In this document: positions 10,031 through 18,830 of the stretch, piece after piece | How the letters are laid out: every line of letters begins with the position of its first letter | Position numbering within the stretch: position 1 is the first letter of the stretch | NCBI RefSeq assembly: GCF_000772105.1 | Contig: NZ_CP009354.1 | Location: forward strand, 434,001-498,000 | DNA length: 64,000 nt | DNA from: Vibrio tubiashii ATCC 19109 | GTDB taxonomy: Bacteria > Pseudomonadota > Gammaproteobacteria > Enterobacterales > Vibrionaceae | Direction of reading: 5' to 3' | Notes under the pieces: model-generated | The model's database searches: none | The model's input: only the letters and a program-made list of their open reading frames with translations | Told to the model about the DNA's origin: nothing | Position numbers and translations under genes: made by a program

Positions 10031-10783
10031 ATGAGCGTATTACGCCGAATGACTCTACTTACATTGCCATTTCTACTTGCTACACAAACCGTATCTGCAG
10101 GTGATGTGAAATTTGATAAAGCGCAGCTAGAAGAACATTTTGCCAAGCTAGGATTGGAAGTGAAGGACGTTGTTCCTGCTGATATTGATGGCTTAGTTGA
10201 AATACAAACCAGCGGTGGAATCCTGTTCTCATCACCAACTGGCGATTACTTTATCACGGGTACCTTGTACAAGTTGGACTCTAATGGCAAGTACGAAGAT
10301 GTGCTAGCAAAACGCCAAGCGCCAATCAATGCGGCGAAAATTGAAGCCTTTAAAGACAGCATGATTGAGTTTAAAGCTAAAGATGAGAAGTACGTGATCT
10401 CTGTGTTCACTGATATTACATGTGGCTACTGTGTTCGACTTCATAGTCAGATGAAAGACTACAATGACCTAGGGATTACTATTCGTTATCTTGCTTATCC
10501 TCGTCAGGGGGCGACAGGCTCAGTAGCTGATCAAATGGCATCGATTTGGGGTGCTGAAGATCCACAATCCGCGATGCACAACGGTAAGGTAAAGCGTGAG
10601 TTCCCAGAAAAGAGTGAAGACTTTGCTAAGTATCAGCAGATTATTCAGGATCACTATGCGCTAGGTCGTGAACTAGGAATCAGTGGTACGCCAGCAATCT
10701 TCTTACCTAATGGTGAGATGGTCGGTGGTTACTTGCCACCAGAACAGATGTTGCAACGCCTGCAACAAACTCCAAAGTCGTAA
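10031..10783 (+). CDS. dsbC: Periplasmic disulfide isomerase DsbC
   Basis: Soluble V-shaped dimeric thiol:disulfide isomerase that reshuffles wrong disulfides and is kept reduced by DsbD. It has a signal peptide of about 23 residues (ending TVSA), an N-terminal dimerisation domain, and a thioredoxin-fold domain with active site C131-G-Y-C134 and the cis-Pro loop SGTPAIFL. E. coli DsbC has a second, structural cysteine pair; here the equivalent region (IWGAEDPQ) has no cysteine. Located 40 bp after xerD. Confidence 0.95.
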   Translation: MSVLRRMTLLTLPFLLATQTVSAGDVKFDKAQLEEHFAKLGLEVKDVVPADIDGLVEIQTSGGILFSSPTGDYFITGTLYKLDSNGKYEDVLAKRQAPINAAKIEAFKDSMIEFKAKDEKYVISVFTDITCGYCVRLHSQMKDYNDLGITIRYLAYPRQGATGSVADQMASIWGAEDPQSAMHNGKVKREFPEKSEDFAKYQQIIQDHYALGRELGISGTPAIFLPNGEMVGGYLPPEQMLQRLQQTPKS

Positions 10784-10797
10784 TTTAAACGAATCAA

Positions 10798-10834
10798 GTA
10801 ACCAAACTAAATATCCTCAGTTTAGTTTGGTTAC
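10798..10834 (+). terminator. Perfect 14-bp stem-loop between dsbC and recJ
   Basis: GTAACCAAACTAAA and TTTAGTTTGGTTAC form a perfect stem around a 9-nt loop, 14 bp after the dsbC stop. No T run follows (TGCTATGATTG), so it is more likely an attenuator or mRNA 3'-end stabiliser than a complete terminator. Confidence 0.55.
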
Positions 10835-10879
10835 TGCTATGATTGTCCCACTTAACTTATCATCACCCGATCTATTGCC

Positions 10880-12616
10880 ATGATTGAAATCCAACGTCGC
10901 CCTGAACCTGATTTATCCTCTCTGCCAGATACCATTGCGCCTTTACTTAAACGTATCTACGCCAGTCGAGGCATCACATCGCAGCAACAACTAGATACTA
11001 CAGCGCGTGCGTTGCACTCCTATCAAAAACTGCATGGCATTGAAGCGGCGGTTGAGCTGTTATTTGAGTCTATTCAGCACAACAAGCGGATAATCGTGGT
11101 GGGTGATTTTGATGCAGATGGGGCGACAAGTTCGGCTTTGTCTGTATTGGCGCTTAGGATGTTAGGTTCGAGTAATGTCGACTACCTAGTCCCAAATCGT
11201 TTTGAAGATGGCTATGGCCTAAGTCCTGAGGTTGTTGACCAAGCGATTGAGATTGGCGCTGAAGTGATTATGACCGTCGACAATGGGGTCTCTTCGATTG
11301 ATGGTGTGCGCTATGCGAAAGAGCAGGGCTTGAAGGTATTGGTGACTGATCACCACTTACCTGGTCATGAGCTGCCGAATGTTGATGCCATGGTCAATCC
11401 CAACCTGCAAGAGTGCGCGTTTCCCTCCAAGGCTTTAGCTGGCGTTGGCGTTGCCTTTTACTTGATGATGGCGCTTTGCGTTCATATGCGTAAAACCGGC
11501 TGGTTTGCCGAGCAAGGGATGGCAGAACCTAAGTTAATGGAGTTGATTGACTTAGTGGCACTCGGTACGGTTGCCGATGTTGTACCTCTAGATGAAAACA
11601 ATCGTATTTTGGTTCATCAAGGTTTACAGCGAATTAGAGCGGGTAAAGCGCGTCCGGGCATTCAAGCTCTGATTGAAGTGGCAAAGCGAGATTCACGTCG
11701 TTTAGTGGCTTCTGATTTTGGTTTCGCGTTAGGGCCACGTATCAATGCTGCGGGTCGATTAGATGATATGTCGTTTGGTGTTGAGCTGTTAATGGCAAAC
11801 AACATTCATGCCGCACGTCGAATGGCGAGCGAGTTAGATGGTTTGAACCAAACTCGCAAAGAAATTGAAGAGGGAATGAAGCAAGAAGCGATGGCTTTTT
11901 GTGAACGTCTGCAGTTCGGCGATCAAGATATGCCTCATGGCCTAGTACTTTTTCAGCGTGATTGGCATCAGGGCGTGATTGGTATTTTAGCCTCACGCAT
12001 TAAAGAGAAGTTTCACCGTCCTGTGATTGCTTTTGCAGATGGTGGTGAAGGCTCGATTAAAGGTTCATGCCGCTCGATACCGGGTCTTCATATGCGTGAC
12101 ACCTTAGATCGCATCGATACGCAAAACCCAGGTTTGATACTCAAGTTCGGTGGGCACGCGATGGCAGCGGGTCTAACCATTTTGGAGAGAGATTTTGAAC
12201 GCTTCTCTAAACTGTTTGATGAGGCAGTAAAGCAAGACTTAGATGAAGCGGCACTGAAAGGTGTTATTTTGTCTGATGGCGAACTCAAGCCAGAAGAGTT
12301 CTCTATGCATGTCGCCGAGATGCTTCGTGCTGGTGGACCTTGGGGGCAAGCTTTCCCAGAACCACTGTTTGACGGTGAATTTAAAGTGCTTCATCAGAAA
12401 CTGGTTGGCGAGAAGCACCTGAAACTTATGCTAGAACCCCTACACAAAGGCCATCCAACCAATATCATGATTGATGGTATTGCATTCAACGTTGATCTGC
12501 GCCGCTGGCCTGATGCTTCAGTGAAAACGGTGCGTTTAGCCTATAAGCTCGACATTAATGAGTTCCGCGGCAATCAATCGTTGCAGTTGATGATTGATCA
12601 TTTAGAGGCGAAGTAG
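10880..12616 (+). CDS. recJ: Single-strand-specific 5'-3' exonuclease RecJ
   Basis: DHH/DHHA1 nuclease acting in RecFOR recombination, mismatch repair and base-excision repair. The 578 residues carry motif I at D76-F-D78-A-D80 (VVGDFDADGATS), the DHH triad at 157-159 (VTDHHLPG), and the motif GRLDDMSFGVE, followed by the DHHA1 and OB-type regions. In E. coli recJ is followed by prfB-lysS. Here it is followed at once by repeat element C and then pdhR. The stop codon lies right at the edge of the element. Confidence 0.97.
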   Translation: MIEIQRRPEPDLSSLPDTIAPLLKRIYASRGITSQQQLDTTARALHSYQKLHGIEAAVELLFESIQHNKRIIVVGDFDADGATSSALSVLALRMLGSSNVDYLVPNRFEDGYGLSPEVVDQAIEIGAEVIMTVDNGVSSIDGVRYAKEQGLKVLVTDHHLPGHELPNVDAMVNPNLQECAFPSKALAGVGVAFYLMMALCVHMRKTGWFAEQGMAEPKLMELIDLVALGTVADVVPLDENNRILVHQGLQRIRAGKARPGIQALIEVAKRDSRRLVASDFGFALGPRINAAGRLDDMSFGVELLMANNIHAARRMASELDGLNQTRKEIEEGMKQEAMAFCERLQFGDQDMPHGLVLFQRDWHQGVIGILASRIKEKFHRPVIAFADGGEGSIKGSCRSIPGLHMRDTLDRIDTQNPGLILKFGGHAMAAGLTILERDFERFSKLFDEAVKQDLDEAALKGVILSDGELKPEEFSMHVAEMLRAGGPWGQAFPEPLFDGEFKVLHQKLVGEKHLKLMLEPLHKGHPTNIMIDGIAFNVDLRRWPDASVKTVRLAYKLDINEFRGNQSLQLMIDHLEAK

Positions 12617-12759
12617 TGCCTATGGAAAACTAGAGCGCCTCGCTGCTAGATAATTGGATCGGGCTTCGCCCTGCTGGAGGTAGGTAACGGCAGAGTGATG
12701 ATGAAGCCTTTGATGAAAATATGTTGACAGTATTCACTTCTTAGAAGAAATCATCTGCC
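12617..12759 (+). repeat. Composite repeat element, copy C: hairpin head and linker
   Basis: It begins directly after the recJ stop with a degenerate first module (GCCTATGGAAAACTAGAG), followed by AGCGCCTCGCT (12634-12644) and GGGCTTCGCCC (12661-12671) hairpins with spacers GCTAGATAATTGGAT and TGCTGGAGGTAGG. A GTTGA box starts at 12723 and a CTTCT-T-AGAAG palindrome lies at 12737-12747. The array starts 37 bp after the start of the GTTGA box, the same distance as in copies B and E. Confidence 0.78.
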
Positions 12760-12863
12760 AGTTCTCTAGTTCTCTAGTTCTCTAGTTCTCTAGTTCTCTA
12801 GTTCTCTAGTTCTCTAGTTCTCTAGTTCTCTAGTTCTCTAGTTCTCTAGTTCTCCAGCTCTCC
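12760..12863 (+). repeat. 8-bp tandem array, copy C (AGTTCTCT x11 plus two variant units)
   Basis: Eleven exact AGTTCTCT units are followed by one AGTTCTCC and one AGCTCTCC unit (12848-12863). The last unit equals the repeat unit of arrays A, B and E, and the penultimate one is intermediate. This suggests the array was converted to a new unit from the 5' side while the 3' edge kept the ancestral sequence. Confidence 0.97.
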
Positions 12864-12975
12864 AAACTCCTCATTTCCCATCTTTTCACGACATATTCTG
12901 TTCATATTCCTTTAAAACTTACCAATTAAACTGTGATACCTAGCACGGTTTATTCCCATCTGTTTATATTTTGTA

Positions 12976-12990
12976 ATTGGTCAGACCAAT
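12976..12990 (+). promoter_or_regulatory. PdhR operator 1
   Basis: ATTGGTCAGACCAAT is a perfect match to the E. coli PdhR consensus ATTGGTNNNACCAAT. It lies about 167 bp upstream of the pdhR start. Binding is relieved by pyruvate in E. coli. Confidence 0.8.
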
Positions 12991-13112
12991 TTGATTGCTG
13001 TTTTAATCAGCTATTGTTATCAAAGTGTTGGTACATGGCTCGTTCTATGATTTGGGTCAATTTTTGTCTGGAACTTGCGTTTTAATTATGTTAATTTTCT
13101 CGCCAACTTAAA

Positions 13113-13127
13113 ATTGGTATTACCAAT
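13113..13127 (+). promoter_or_regulatory. PdhR operator 2
   Basis: ATTGGTATTACCAAT is a second perfect PdhR-type palindrome, 29 bp upstream of the pdhR ATG and centred 137 bp from operator 1. Its position near or just after the likely transcription start fits autorepression of pdhR-aceEF. Confidence 0.85.
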
Positions 13128-13156
13128 TGACTGCAAAGAGTAGAAGAAAAACAACT

Positions 13157-13924
13157 ATGGCTTATCAAAGGATTCGTCAGCCAAAACTTTCTGATGTGAT
13201 TGAACAAGAGTTAGAAAGGCTGATTGTGGAAGGAACATTGTCTCCGGGGCAGCAGCTGCCTCCAGAGCGCGAACTGGCAAAACAGTTTGATGTTTCCCGT
13301 CCTTCAATCCGAGAAGCGATACAACGTTTAGAAGCTAAACGTCTTCTTACTCGCCGTCAGGGTGGTGGCACTTTTGTTAGCGAGAACATCTGGACCAGCT
13401 TTTCAGATCCTCTGCTAAATTTATTGTCTAGCCACTCCGAAACTCAGCTGGATTTACTGGAAACGCGTCATGCGATGGAAGGTATAGCCGCTTACTTTGC
13501 AGCAGTTCGTGGTACCGAGGAAGACTTCGCTCGTATTCAGGCTTGCCTGAAAAACATCAGTGAAGAGCAAACTAAGAAGAATGTCGAAGCAGAATCAGCT
13601 GCGGTAATGCAGTTTTTGATCGCTTTAACTGAAGCTGCCCATAACGTGGTACTTCTGCACATTGTTCGCAGCCTTGCGCCTTTGCTAGAGCAGAATGTCT
13701 TGCAGAATTTAAAGCTCTTACATCGCCGCGATGAAGTGGTCGAAAAAGTAAGTAAACACCGAGCTAATATCGTGGATGCGATTGTTTCTGGTCAGCCTGA
13801 AAAGGCGCGTGAAATGTCTCACTCACACTTAGCTTATATTGAAGAAACATTGTTGGATTTGACTCGTGAAGAGTCTCGCAGAGAGCGTTCTTTGCGTCGA
13901 ATTCAGCAAGGTAACGATTCTTAA
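13157..13924 (+). CDS. pdhR: Pyruvate dehydrogenase complex repressor PdhR
   Basis: GntR/FadR-family repressor that senses pyruvate. The ATG at 13157 ([19 protein letters not shown]) matches the family start. Its 255 residues contain an N-terminal winged helix-turn-helix (about 10-75, with [20 protein letters not shown] and the wing RRQGGGTFV) and a C-terminal FCD effector domain. First gene of pdhR-aceE-aceF, 56 bp before aceE, with two operators in its own promoter region. Confidence 0.96.
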   Translation: MAYQRIRQPKLSDVIEQELERLIVEGTLSPGQQLPPERELAKQFDVSRPSIREAIQRLEAKRLLTRRQGGGTFVSENIWTSFSDPLLNLLSSHSETQLDLLETRHAMEGIAAYFAAVRGTEEDFARIQACLKNISEEQTKKNVEAESAAVMQFLIALTEAAHNVVLLHIVRSLAPLLEQNVLQNLKLLHRRDEVVEKVSKHRANIVDAIVSGQPEKAREMSHSHLAYIEETLLDLTREESRRERSLRRIQQGNDS

Positions 13925-13980
13925 AACAAGAAACGGTTACTTTAAATAAGTAGATCCAACCAATAGAAGGATAGATCGCC

Positions 13981-16644
13981 ATGTCTGATATGAAGCATGA
14001 CGTAGATGCACTGGAAACTCAAGAATGGCTACAAGCACTTGAGTCAGTTGTACGTGAAGAAGGTGTAGAACGTGCTCAGTTCCTACTAGAGCAAGTTCTA
14101 GACAAAGCACGTCTAGACGGTGTTGATATGCCAACAGGTATCACAACGAACTACATCAACACGATTCCTGCAGATCAAGAACCAGCTTACCCAGGTGACA
14201 CAACTCTTGAGCGCCGTATTCGTTCCATCATCCGTTGGAACGCAATCATGATCGTTCTACGTGCATCTAAGAAAGACTTAGAGCTAGGCGGCCACATGGC
14301 GTCTTTCCAGTCTTCTGCTGCATTCTACGAAGTATGTTTCAACCACTTCTTCCGCGCTCCAAACGAGACGGACGGTGGCGATCTAGTATACTACCAAGGT
14401 CACATCTCACCAGGTATCTACTCTCGTGCATTCGTTGAAGGTCGTCTAACTGAAGAGCAGCTAGATAACTTCCGTCAAGAAGTAGACGGTAAAGGTATCC
14501 CATCATACCCGCACCCTAAACTGATGCCTGAGTTCTGGCAGTTCCCTACAGTTTCTATGGGTCTAGGTCCTATTTCTGCGATCTACCAAGCGCGTTTCCT
14601 TAAGTACCTAGACGGTCGTGGTATGAAAGATACTTCGGCTCAGCGTGTATATGCGTTCCTAGGTGACGGTGAGATGGATGAGCCAGAATCACGTGGTTCA
14701 CTATCTTTCGCTGCGCGTGAGAAGCTAGACAACCTATGTTTCCTAGTTAACTGTAACCTACAGCGTTTAGATGGCCCTGTAATGGGTAACGGTAGCATCA
14801 TCCAAGAGCTAGAAGGCCTATTCAAAGGTGCTGGCTGGAATGTTGTTAAAGTTATCTGGGGTAGCAACTGGGATGCACTACTTGCTAAAGATACGTCTGG
14901 CAAGCTTCTACAGCTAATGAACGAAACTGTAGATGGTGACTACCAAACATTTAAATCTAAAGACGGTGCTTACGTACGTGAACACTTCTTTGGTAAGTAC
15001 CCAGAGACAGCTGCACTAGTTGCAGATATGACTGATGACGAAATCTTCGCACTTAAGCGTGGTGGTCACGAGTCTTCTAAGCTGTACGCAGCATACAAAA
15101 ACGCGGCAGAAACTAAAGGTCGTCCAACAGTAATCCTAGCTAAGACTGTTAAAGGTTACGGCATGGGTGAAGCGGCTGAAGGTAAGAACATCGCGCACCA
15201 AGTTAAGAAGATGGACATGACTCACGTACTACATCTACGTGATCGCCTAGGTCTTCAAGACATCCTAACTGACGAAGCGGTTAAAGAGCTTCCGTACCTG
15301 AAACTTGAAGAAGGTTCTGCGGAATACGATTACCTACACGCTCGTCGTAAAGAACTAAAAGGTTACACGCCACAGCGTCTACCTAAGTTCACTCAAGAAT
15401 TCAAAGTACCTGAGCTAGAAGAGTTCGCGCCGCTACTAAGCGAGCAAAAGCGTGATATCTCTACAACTATGGCTTACGTTCGTACTCTTAACATCCTGCT
15501 TAAGAACAAGAACATTGGTAAGAACATCGTTCCTATCATCTGTGATGAAGCACGTACGTTCGGTATGGAAGGTCTATTCCGTCAGATCGGTATCTACAAC
15601 CCGCACGGTCAGGAATACACACCAGAAGATAAAGGCATTGTTTCTTACTACAAAGAAGCGACATCTGGTCAGGTACTACAAGAAGGTATCAACGAGCTAG
15701 GCTCAATGGCATCTTGGGTTGCTGCTGCTACTTCTTACAGCACAAACGATCTGCCAATGATCCCGTTCTACATCTACTACTCTATGTTCGGTTTCCAACG
15801 TGTTGGCGACATGGCGTGGATGGCTGGTGACCAACAAGCTCGTGGTTTCCTACTAGGTGCTACTGCTGGTCGTACAACGCTAAACGGTGAAGGTCTACAG
15901 CACGAAGATGGCCACTCGCACATCATGGCGAACACAGTACCTAACTGTATCTCTTACGATCCAACATTCGCTTACGAAGTTGCAGTCATCATGCAAGACG
16001 GTATCCGTCGCATGTACGGTGAGAACCAAGAGAACGTGTTCTACTACCTAACTGTGATGAACGAAAACTACGCAATGCCAGCAATGCCAGAAGGCGCTGA
16101 AGAAGGCATCCGTAAGGGTATCTACAAGCTTGAGTCTTACGCAGGTGACAAGTCTAAAGTTCAGCTAATGGGCTCTGGTACTATCATGAACGAAGTACGT
16201 AAAGCAGCGACTATCCTAAGCGAAGAGTACGGCATCGCTTCTGACGTGTTCTCTGTAACGTCGTTCAACGAGCTAACTCGTGATGGTCAAGACGCAGAGC
16301 GTTACAACATGCTTCACCCAGAAGGCGAAGCAAAAGTACCTTACATTGCACAAGTAATGGGTACTGAGCCAGCTATCGCAGCGACTGACTACATGAAGAA
16401 CTACTCTGAGCAAGTTCGCGCGTTCATGCCTTCTGAGTCATACAAAGTGCTGGGTACAGATGGTTACGGCCGTTCTGATAGCCGTGAGAACCTACGTCGT
16501 CACTTCGAAGTTAACGCAGGCTACGTGGTAGTTGCAGCGCTAACTGAACTAGCTAAGCGTGGTGATGTTGAGAAGTCAGTAGTAACTGAAGCTATTGCTA
16601 AGTTCGACATCGACACTGAAAAAACTAACCCGCTATACGCTTAA
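13981..16644 (+). CDS. aceE: Pyruvate dehydrogenase E1 component AceE
   Basis: Thiamine-diphosphate-dependent E1 subunit; it decarboxylates pyruvate and passes the acetyl group to lipoyl-E2. The 887 residues are of the homodimeric type. The ThDP/Mg motif begins GDGEMDEPESRG and ends about 30 residues later at NCNLQ; the conserved LLGATAGRTTLNGEGLQHEDG segment, interrupted here as GRTTLNGEG and LQHEDGHSH, is present. Codon use is strongly biased toward CTA, CGT and GGT, as in highly expressed vibrio genes. Good GAAGGA site upstream, and 19 bp from aceF. Confidence 0.98.
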   Translation: MSDMKHDVDALETQEWLQALESVVREEGVERAQFLLEQVLDKARLDGVDMPTGITTNYINTIPADQEPAYPGDTTLERRIRSIIRWNAIMIVLRASKKDLELGGHMASFQSSAAFYEVCFNHFFRAPNETDGGDLVYYQGHISPGIYSRAFVEGRLTEEQLDNFRQEVDGKGIPSYPHPKLMPEFWQFPTVSMGLGPISAIYQARFLKYLDGRGMKDTSAQRVYAFLGDGEMDEPESRGSLSFAAREKLDNLCFLVNCNLQRLDGPVMGNGSIIQELEGLFKGAGWNVVKVIWGSNWDALLAKDTSGKLLQLMNETVDGDYQTFKSKDGAYVREHFFGKYPETAALVADMTDDEIFALKRGGHESSKLYAAYKNAAETKGRPTVILAKTVKGYGMGEAAEGKNIAHQVKKMDMTHVLHLRDRLGLQDILTDEAVKELPYLKLEEGSAEYDYLHARRKELKGYTPQRLPKFTQEFKVPELEEFAPLLSEQKRDISTTMAYVRTLNILLKNKNIGKNIVPIICDEARTFGMEGLFRQIGIYNPHGQEYTPEDKGIVSYYKEATSGQVLQEGINELGSMASWVAAATSYSTNDLPMIPFYIYYSMFGFQRVGDMAWMAGDQQARGFLLGATAGRTTLNGEGLQHEDGHSHIMANTVPNCISYDPTFAYEVAVIMQDGIRRMYGENQENVFYYLTVMNENYAMPAMPEGAEEGIRKGIYKLESYAGDKSKVQLMGSGTIMNEVRKAATILSEEYGIASDVFSVTSFNELTRDGQDAERYNMLHPEGEAKVPYIAQVMGTEPAIAATDYMKNYSEQVRAFMPSESYKVLGTDGYGRSDSRENLRRHFEVNAGYVVVAALTELAKRGDVEKSVVTEAIAKFDIDTEKTNPLYA

Positions 16645-16663
16645 TTGAGAAGGTAAATAAGAA

Positions 16664-17494
16664 ATGGCAATCGAAATTAATGTACCAGACATCGGTGCGG
16701 ATGAGGTTGAAGTTACTGAAATTCTTGTAAGCGTTGGCGACAAGGTTGAAGAAGAGCAGTCTCTGATCACTGTTGAAGGCGACAAAGCTTCTATGGAAGT
16801 TCCAGCGTCTCAAGCAGGTATCGTTAAAGAAATCAAAGTAGCGGAAGGCGACTCTGTTACTACGGGTTCTCTTATCATGGTCTTCGAAGCGGAAGGTGCA
16901 GCAGCACCGGCTGCTCCAGCAGTTGAAGCGGCGGCACCAGTTGCAGCTGCTCCAGCAGCAGCGGCAGAGCTTAAAGAAGTTCACGTACCAGATATTGGTG
17001 GCGATGAAGTTGAAGTAACTGAAATCATGGTTGCAGTTGGCGACAGCATTGAAGAAGAGCAATCTCTTCTAACGGTTGAAGGCGACAAAGCTTCTATGGA
17101 AGTACCTGCACCATTCGCTGGTACACTAAAAGAGATCAAAGTAGCAGCAGGCGATAAAGTTACGACTGGCTCTTTAATCATGGTATTCGAAGTAGCAGGC
17201 TCTGGCGCTCCAGCGGCACCTGCAGCAGTAGAAGCTCCAGTTGCAGCGGCTCCAGCAGCATCAGCAGCGAAAGAAGTTAACGTTCCTGATATCGGCGGTG
17301 ACGAAGTTGAAGTAACTGAGATCATGGTTGCAGTTGGCGATACAGTGGAAGAAGAGCAATCTCTAATCACTGTTGAAGGTGACAAAGCTTCAATGGAAGT
17401 TCCTGCTCCGTTTGCTGGTACAGTTAAAGAGATCAAGATTGCAGCAGGCGACAAAGTGTCGACTGGCTCGCTAATCATGGTCTTCGAAGTGGCG
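16664..17494 (+). repeat. Three tandem lipoyl-domain repeats inside aceF
   Basis: Lipoyl-domain coding units start near 16664, 16973 and 17270, about 300 bp apart. Their cores are nearly identical at the DNA level: [10 protein letters not shown] is encoded by the same bases in units 1 and 2, with few changes in unit 3. Units 2 and 3 are the closest pair, which makes in-frame recombination between them possible. Confidence 0.9.
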
Positions 17495-18562
17495 GGTGCA
17501 GCACCTGCTCAAGCAGCCCCAGCTCAAGCTGCGGCACCTGCAGCCGCTCCAGCCGCATCGGCGGACCGTCCTAAAGCAGAAGCTCCAGCGGCACCTTCAG
17601 CAACAGGTGATTTCCAAGAGAACAATGAGTACGCACACGCGTCTCCAGTTGTTCGTCGTCTAGCTCGTGAGTTTGGCGTTAACCTTTCTAAGGTTAAAGG
17701 TACTGGTCGTAAGAGCCGTATCCTAAAAGAAGACGTACAGTCTTACGTTAAAGATGCGCTTAAGCGTCTTGAGTCTGGCGCAGGTGCAGCGGCATCTGGT
17801 AAAGGCGACGGCGCGGCTCTTGGTCTACTACCTTGGCCAAAAGTGGACTTCAGCAAGTTCGGCGAAACTGAAGTTCAGAAGCTTTCTAAGATCAAGAAGA
17901 TCTCAGGCGCTAACCTGCACCGTAACTGGGTAATGATCCCTCACGTTACACAGTGGGATAACGCTGACATCACTGAGCTAGAAGCATTCCGTAAAGAGCA
18001 GAACGCTATCGAAGCGAAGAAAGACACGGGTATGAAGATCACACCACTTGTGTTCATCATGAAAGCGGCAGCGAAAGCGCTAGAAGCATTCCCAGCGTTC
18101 AACTCTTCTCTATCTGAAGATGGCGAAAGCATCATTCTGAAGAAATACGTGAACATCGGTATCGCAGTAGATACGCCTAACGGCCTAGTTGTTCCTGTAT
18201 TTAAAGATGTAAACAAGAAAGGCATCTACGAGCTATCTGAAGAGCTAATGGCTATTTCTAAGAAAGCACGTGCTGGTAAGCTAACTGCTGGTGACATGCA
18301 AGGCGGTTGTTTCACAATCTCTAGCCTAGGTGGTATCGGCGGTACTGCGTTTACACCAATCGTAAATGCTCCAGAAGTTGGTATCCTAGGTGTGTCTAAG
18401 TCTGAAATGAAGCCAGTGTGGAACGGTAAAGAGTTCGAACCACGTCTGCAGCTTCCACTATCTCTATCATACGACCACCGTGTGATTGATGGTGCTGAAG
18501 GTGCTCGCTTCATCACGTTCTTGAACGCAGCGCTATCAGACATCCGTCGTCTAGTTCTTTAA
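16664..18562 (+). CDS. aceF: Dihydrolipoamide acetyltransferase AceF (PDH E2), three lipoyl domains
   Basis: Core E2 of the PDH complex. In order it has three lipoyl domains, with predicted lipoylated lysines K41, K142 and K241 (each in [10 protein letters not shown]), separated by Ala/Pro-rich flexible linkers. An E1/E3-binding domain follows at about 325-361 ([15 protein letters not shown]), then the acetyltransferase domain with HxxxDG near the end ([11 protein letters not shown]). 632 residues, like the three-lipoyl E. coli enzyme. Same codon bias as aceE. A stem-loop follows before lpd. Confidence 0.98.
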   Translation: MAIEINVPDIGADEVEVTEILVSVGDKVEEEQSLITVEGDKASMEVPASQAGIVKEIKVAEGDSVTTGSLIMVFEAEGAAAPAAPAVEAAAPVAAAPAAAAELKEVHVPDIGGDEVEVTEIMVAVGDSIEEEQSLLTVEGDKASMEVPAPFAGTLKEIKVAAGDKVTTGSLIMVFEVAGSGAPAAPAAVEAPVAAAPAASAAKEVNVPDIGGDEVEVTEIMVAVGDTVEEEQSLITVEGDKASMEVPAPFAGTVKEIKIAAGDKVSTGSLIMVFEVAGAAPAQAAPAQAAAPAAAPAASADRPKAEAPAAPSATGDFQENNEYAHASPVVRRLAREFGVNLSKVKGTGRKSRILKEDVQSYVKDALKRLESGAGAAASGKGDGAALGLLPWPKVDFSKFGETEVQKLSKIKKISGANLHRNWVMIPHVTQWDNADITELEAFRKEQNAIEAKKDTGMKITPLVFIMKAAAKALEAFPAFNSSLSEDGESIILKKYVNIGIAVDTPNGLVVPVFKDVNKKGIYELSEELMAISKKARAGKLTAGDMQGGCFTISSLGGIGGTAFTPIVNAPEVGILGVSKSEMKPVWNGKEFEPRLQLPLSLSYDHRVIDGAEGARFITFLNAALSDIRRLVL

Positions 18563-18580
18563 TTAAAGATTAGATGATTT

Positions 18581-18604
18581 AGAGGCGGCATTAGAGCCGC
18601 CTCT
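18581..18604 (+). terminator. Stem-loop after aceF
   Basis: AGAGGCGGC / GCCGCCTCT, a 9-bp GC-rich stem with a 6-nt loop, lies 18 bp past the aceF stop. No T run follows, so partial readthrough into lpd is plausible. The remaining 226 bp to lpd probably hold an independent lpd promoter; I see no clear operator in it. Confidence 0.55.
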
Positions 18605-18830
18605 ACTACTAATAATTATCAAACAATTTGATTGCAGACCTTAGAGTCAATAGGGTTTTCTCAAGCGAATTGTTGTCTAGCTCACAGGCTAAATTGATTT
18701 ACTTTTCACACCATTAACATCTCTGTAAACTGATGGCGGTCTGAAAATAACTGTTTAAAATAAACTGACTTGAACATATAGAATCAATACCCACTCAGCC
18801 TGTTAGGGATAATGACTACAAGAGGTCAAA

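Noticed and set aside
16625..17062. Long antisense frame over aceF, aromatic and Arg/Ser rich
   Set aside because: A shadow of the Ala/Pro-rich, biased-codon lipoyl repeats; no start signal and atypical composition.
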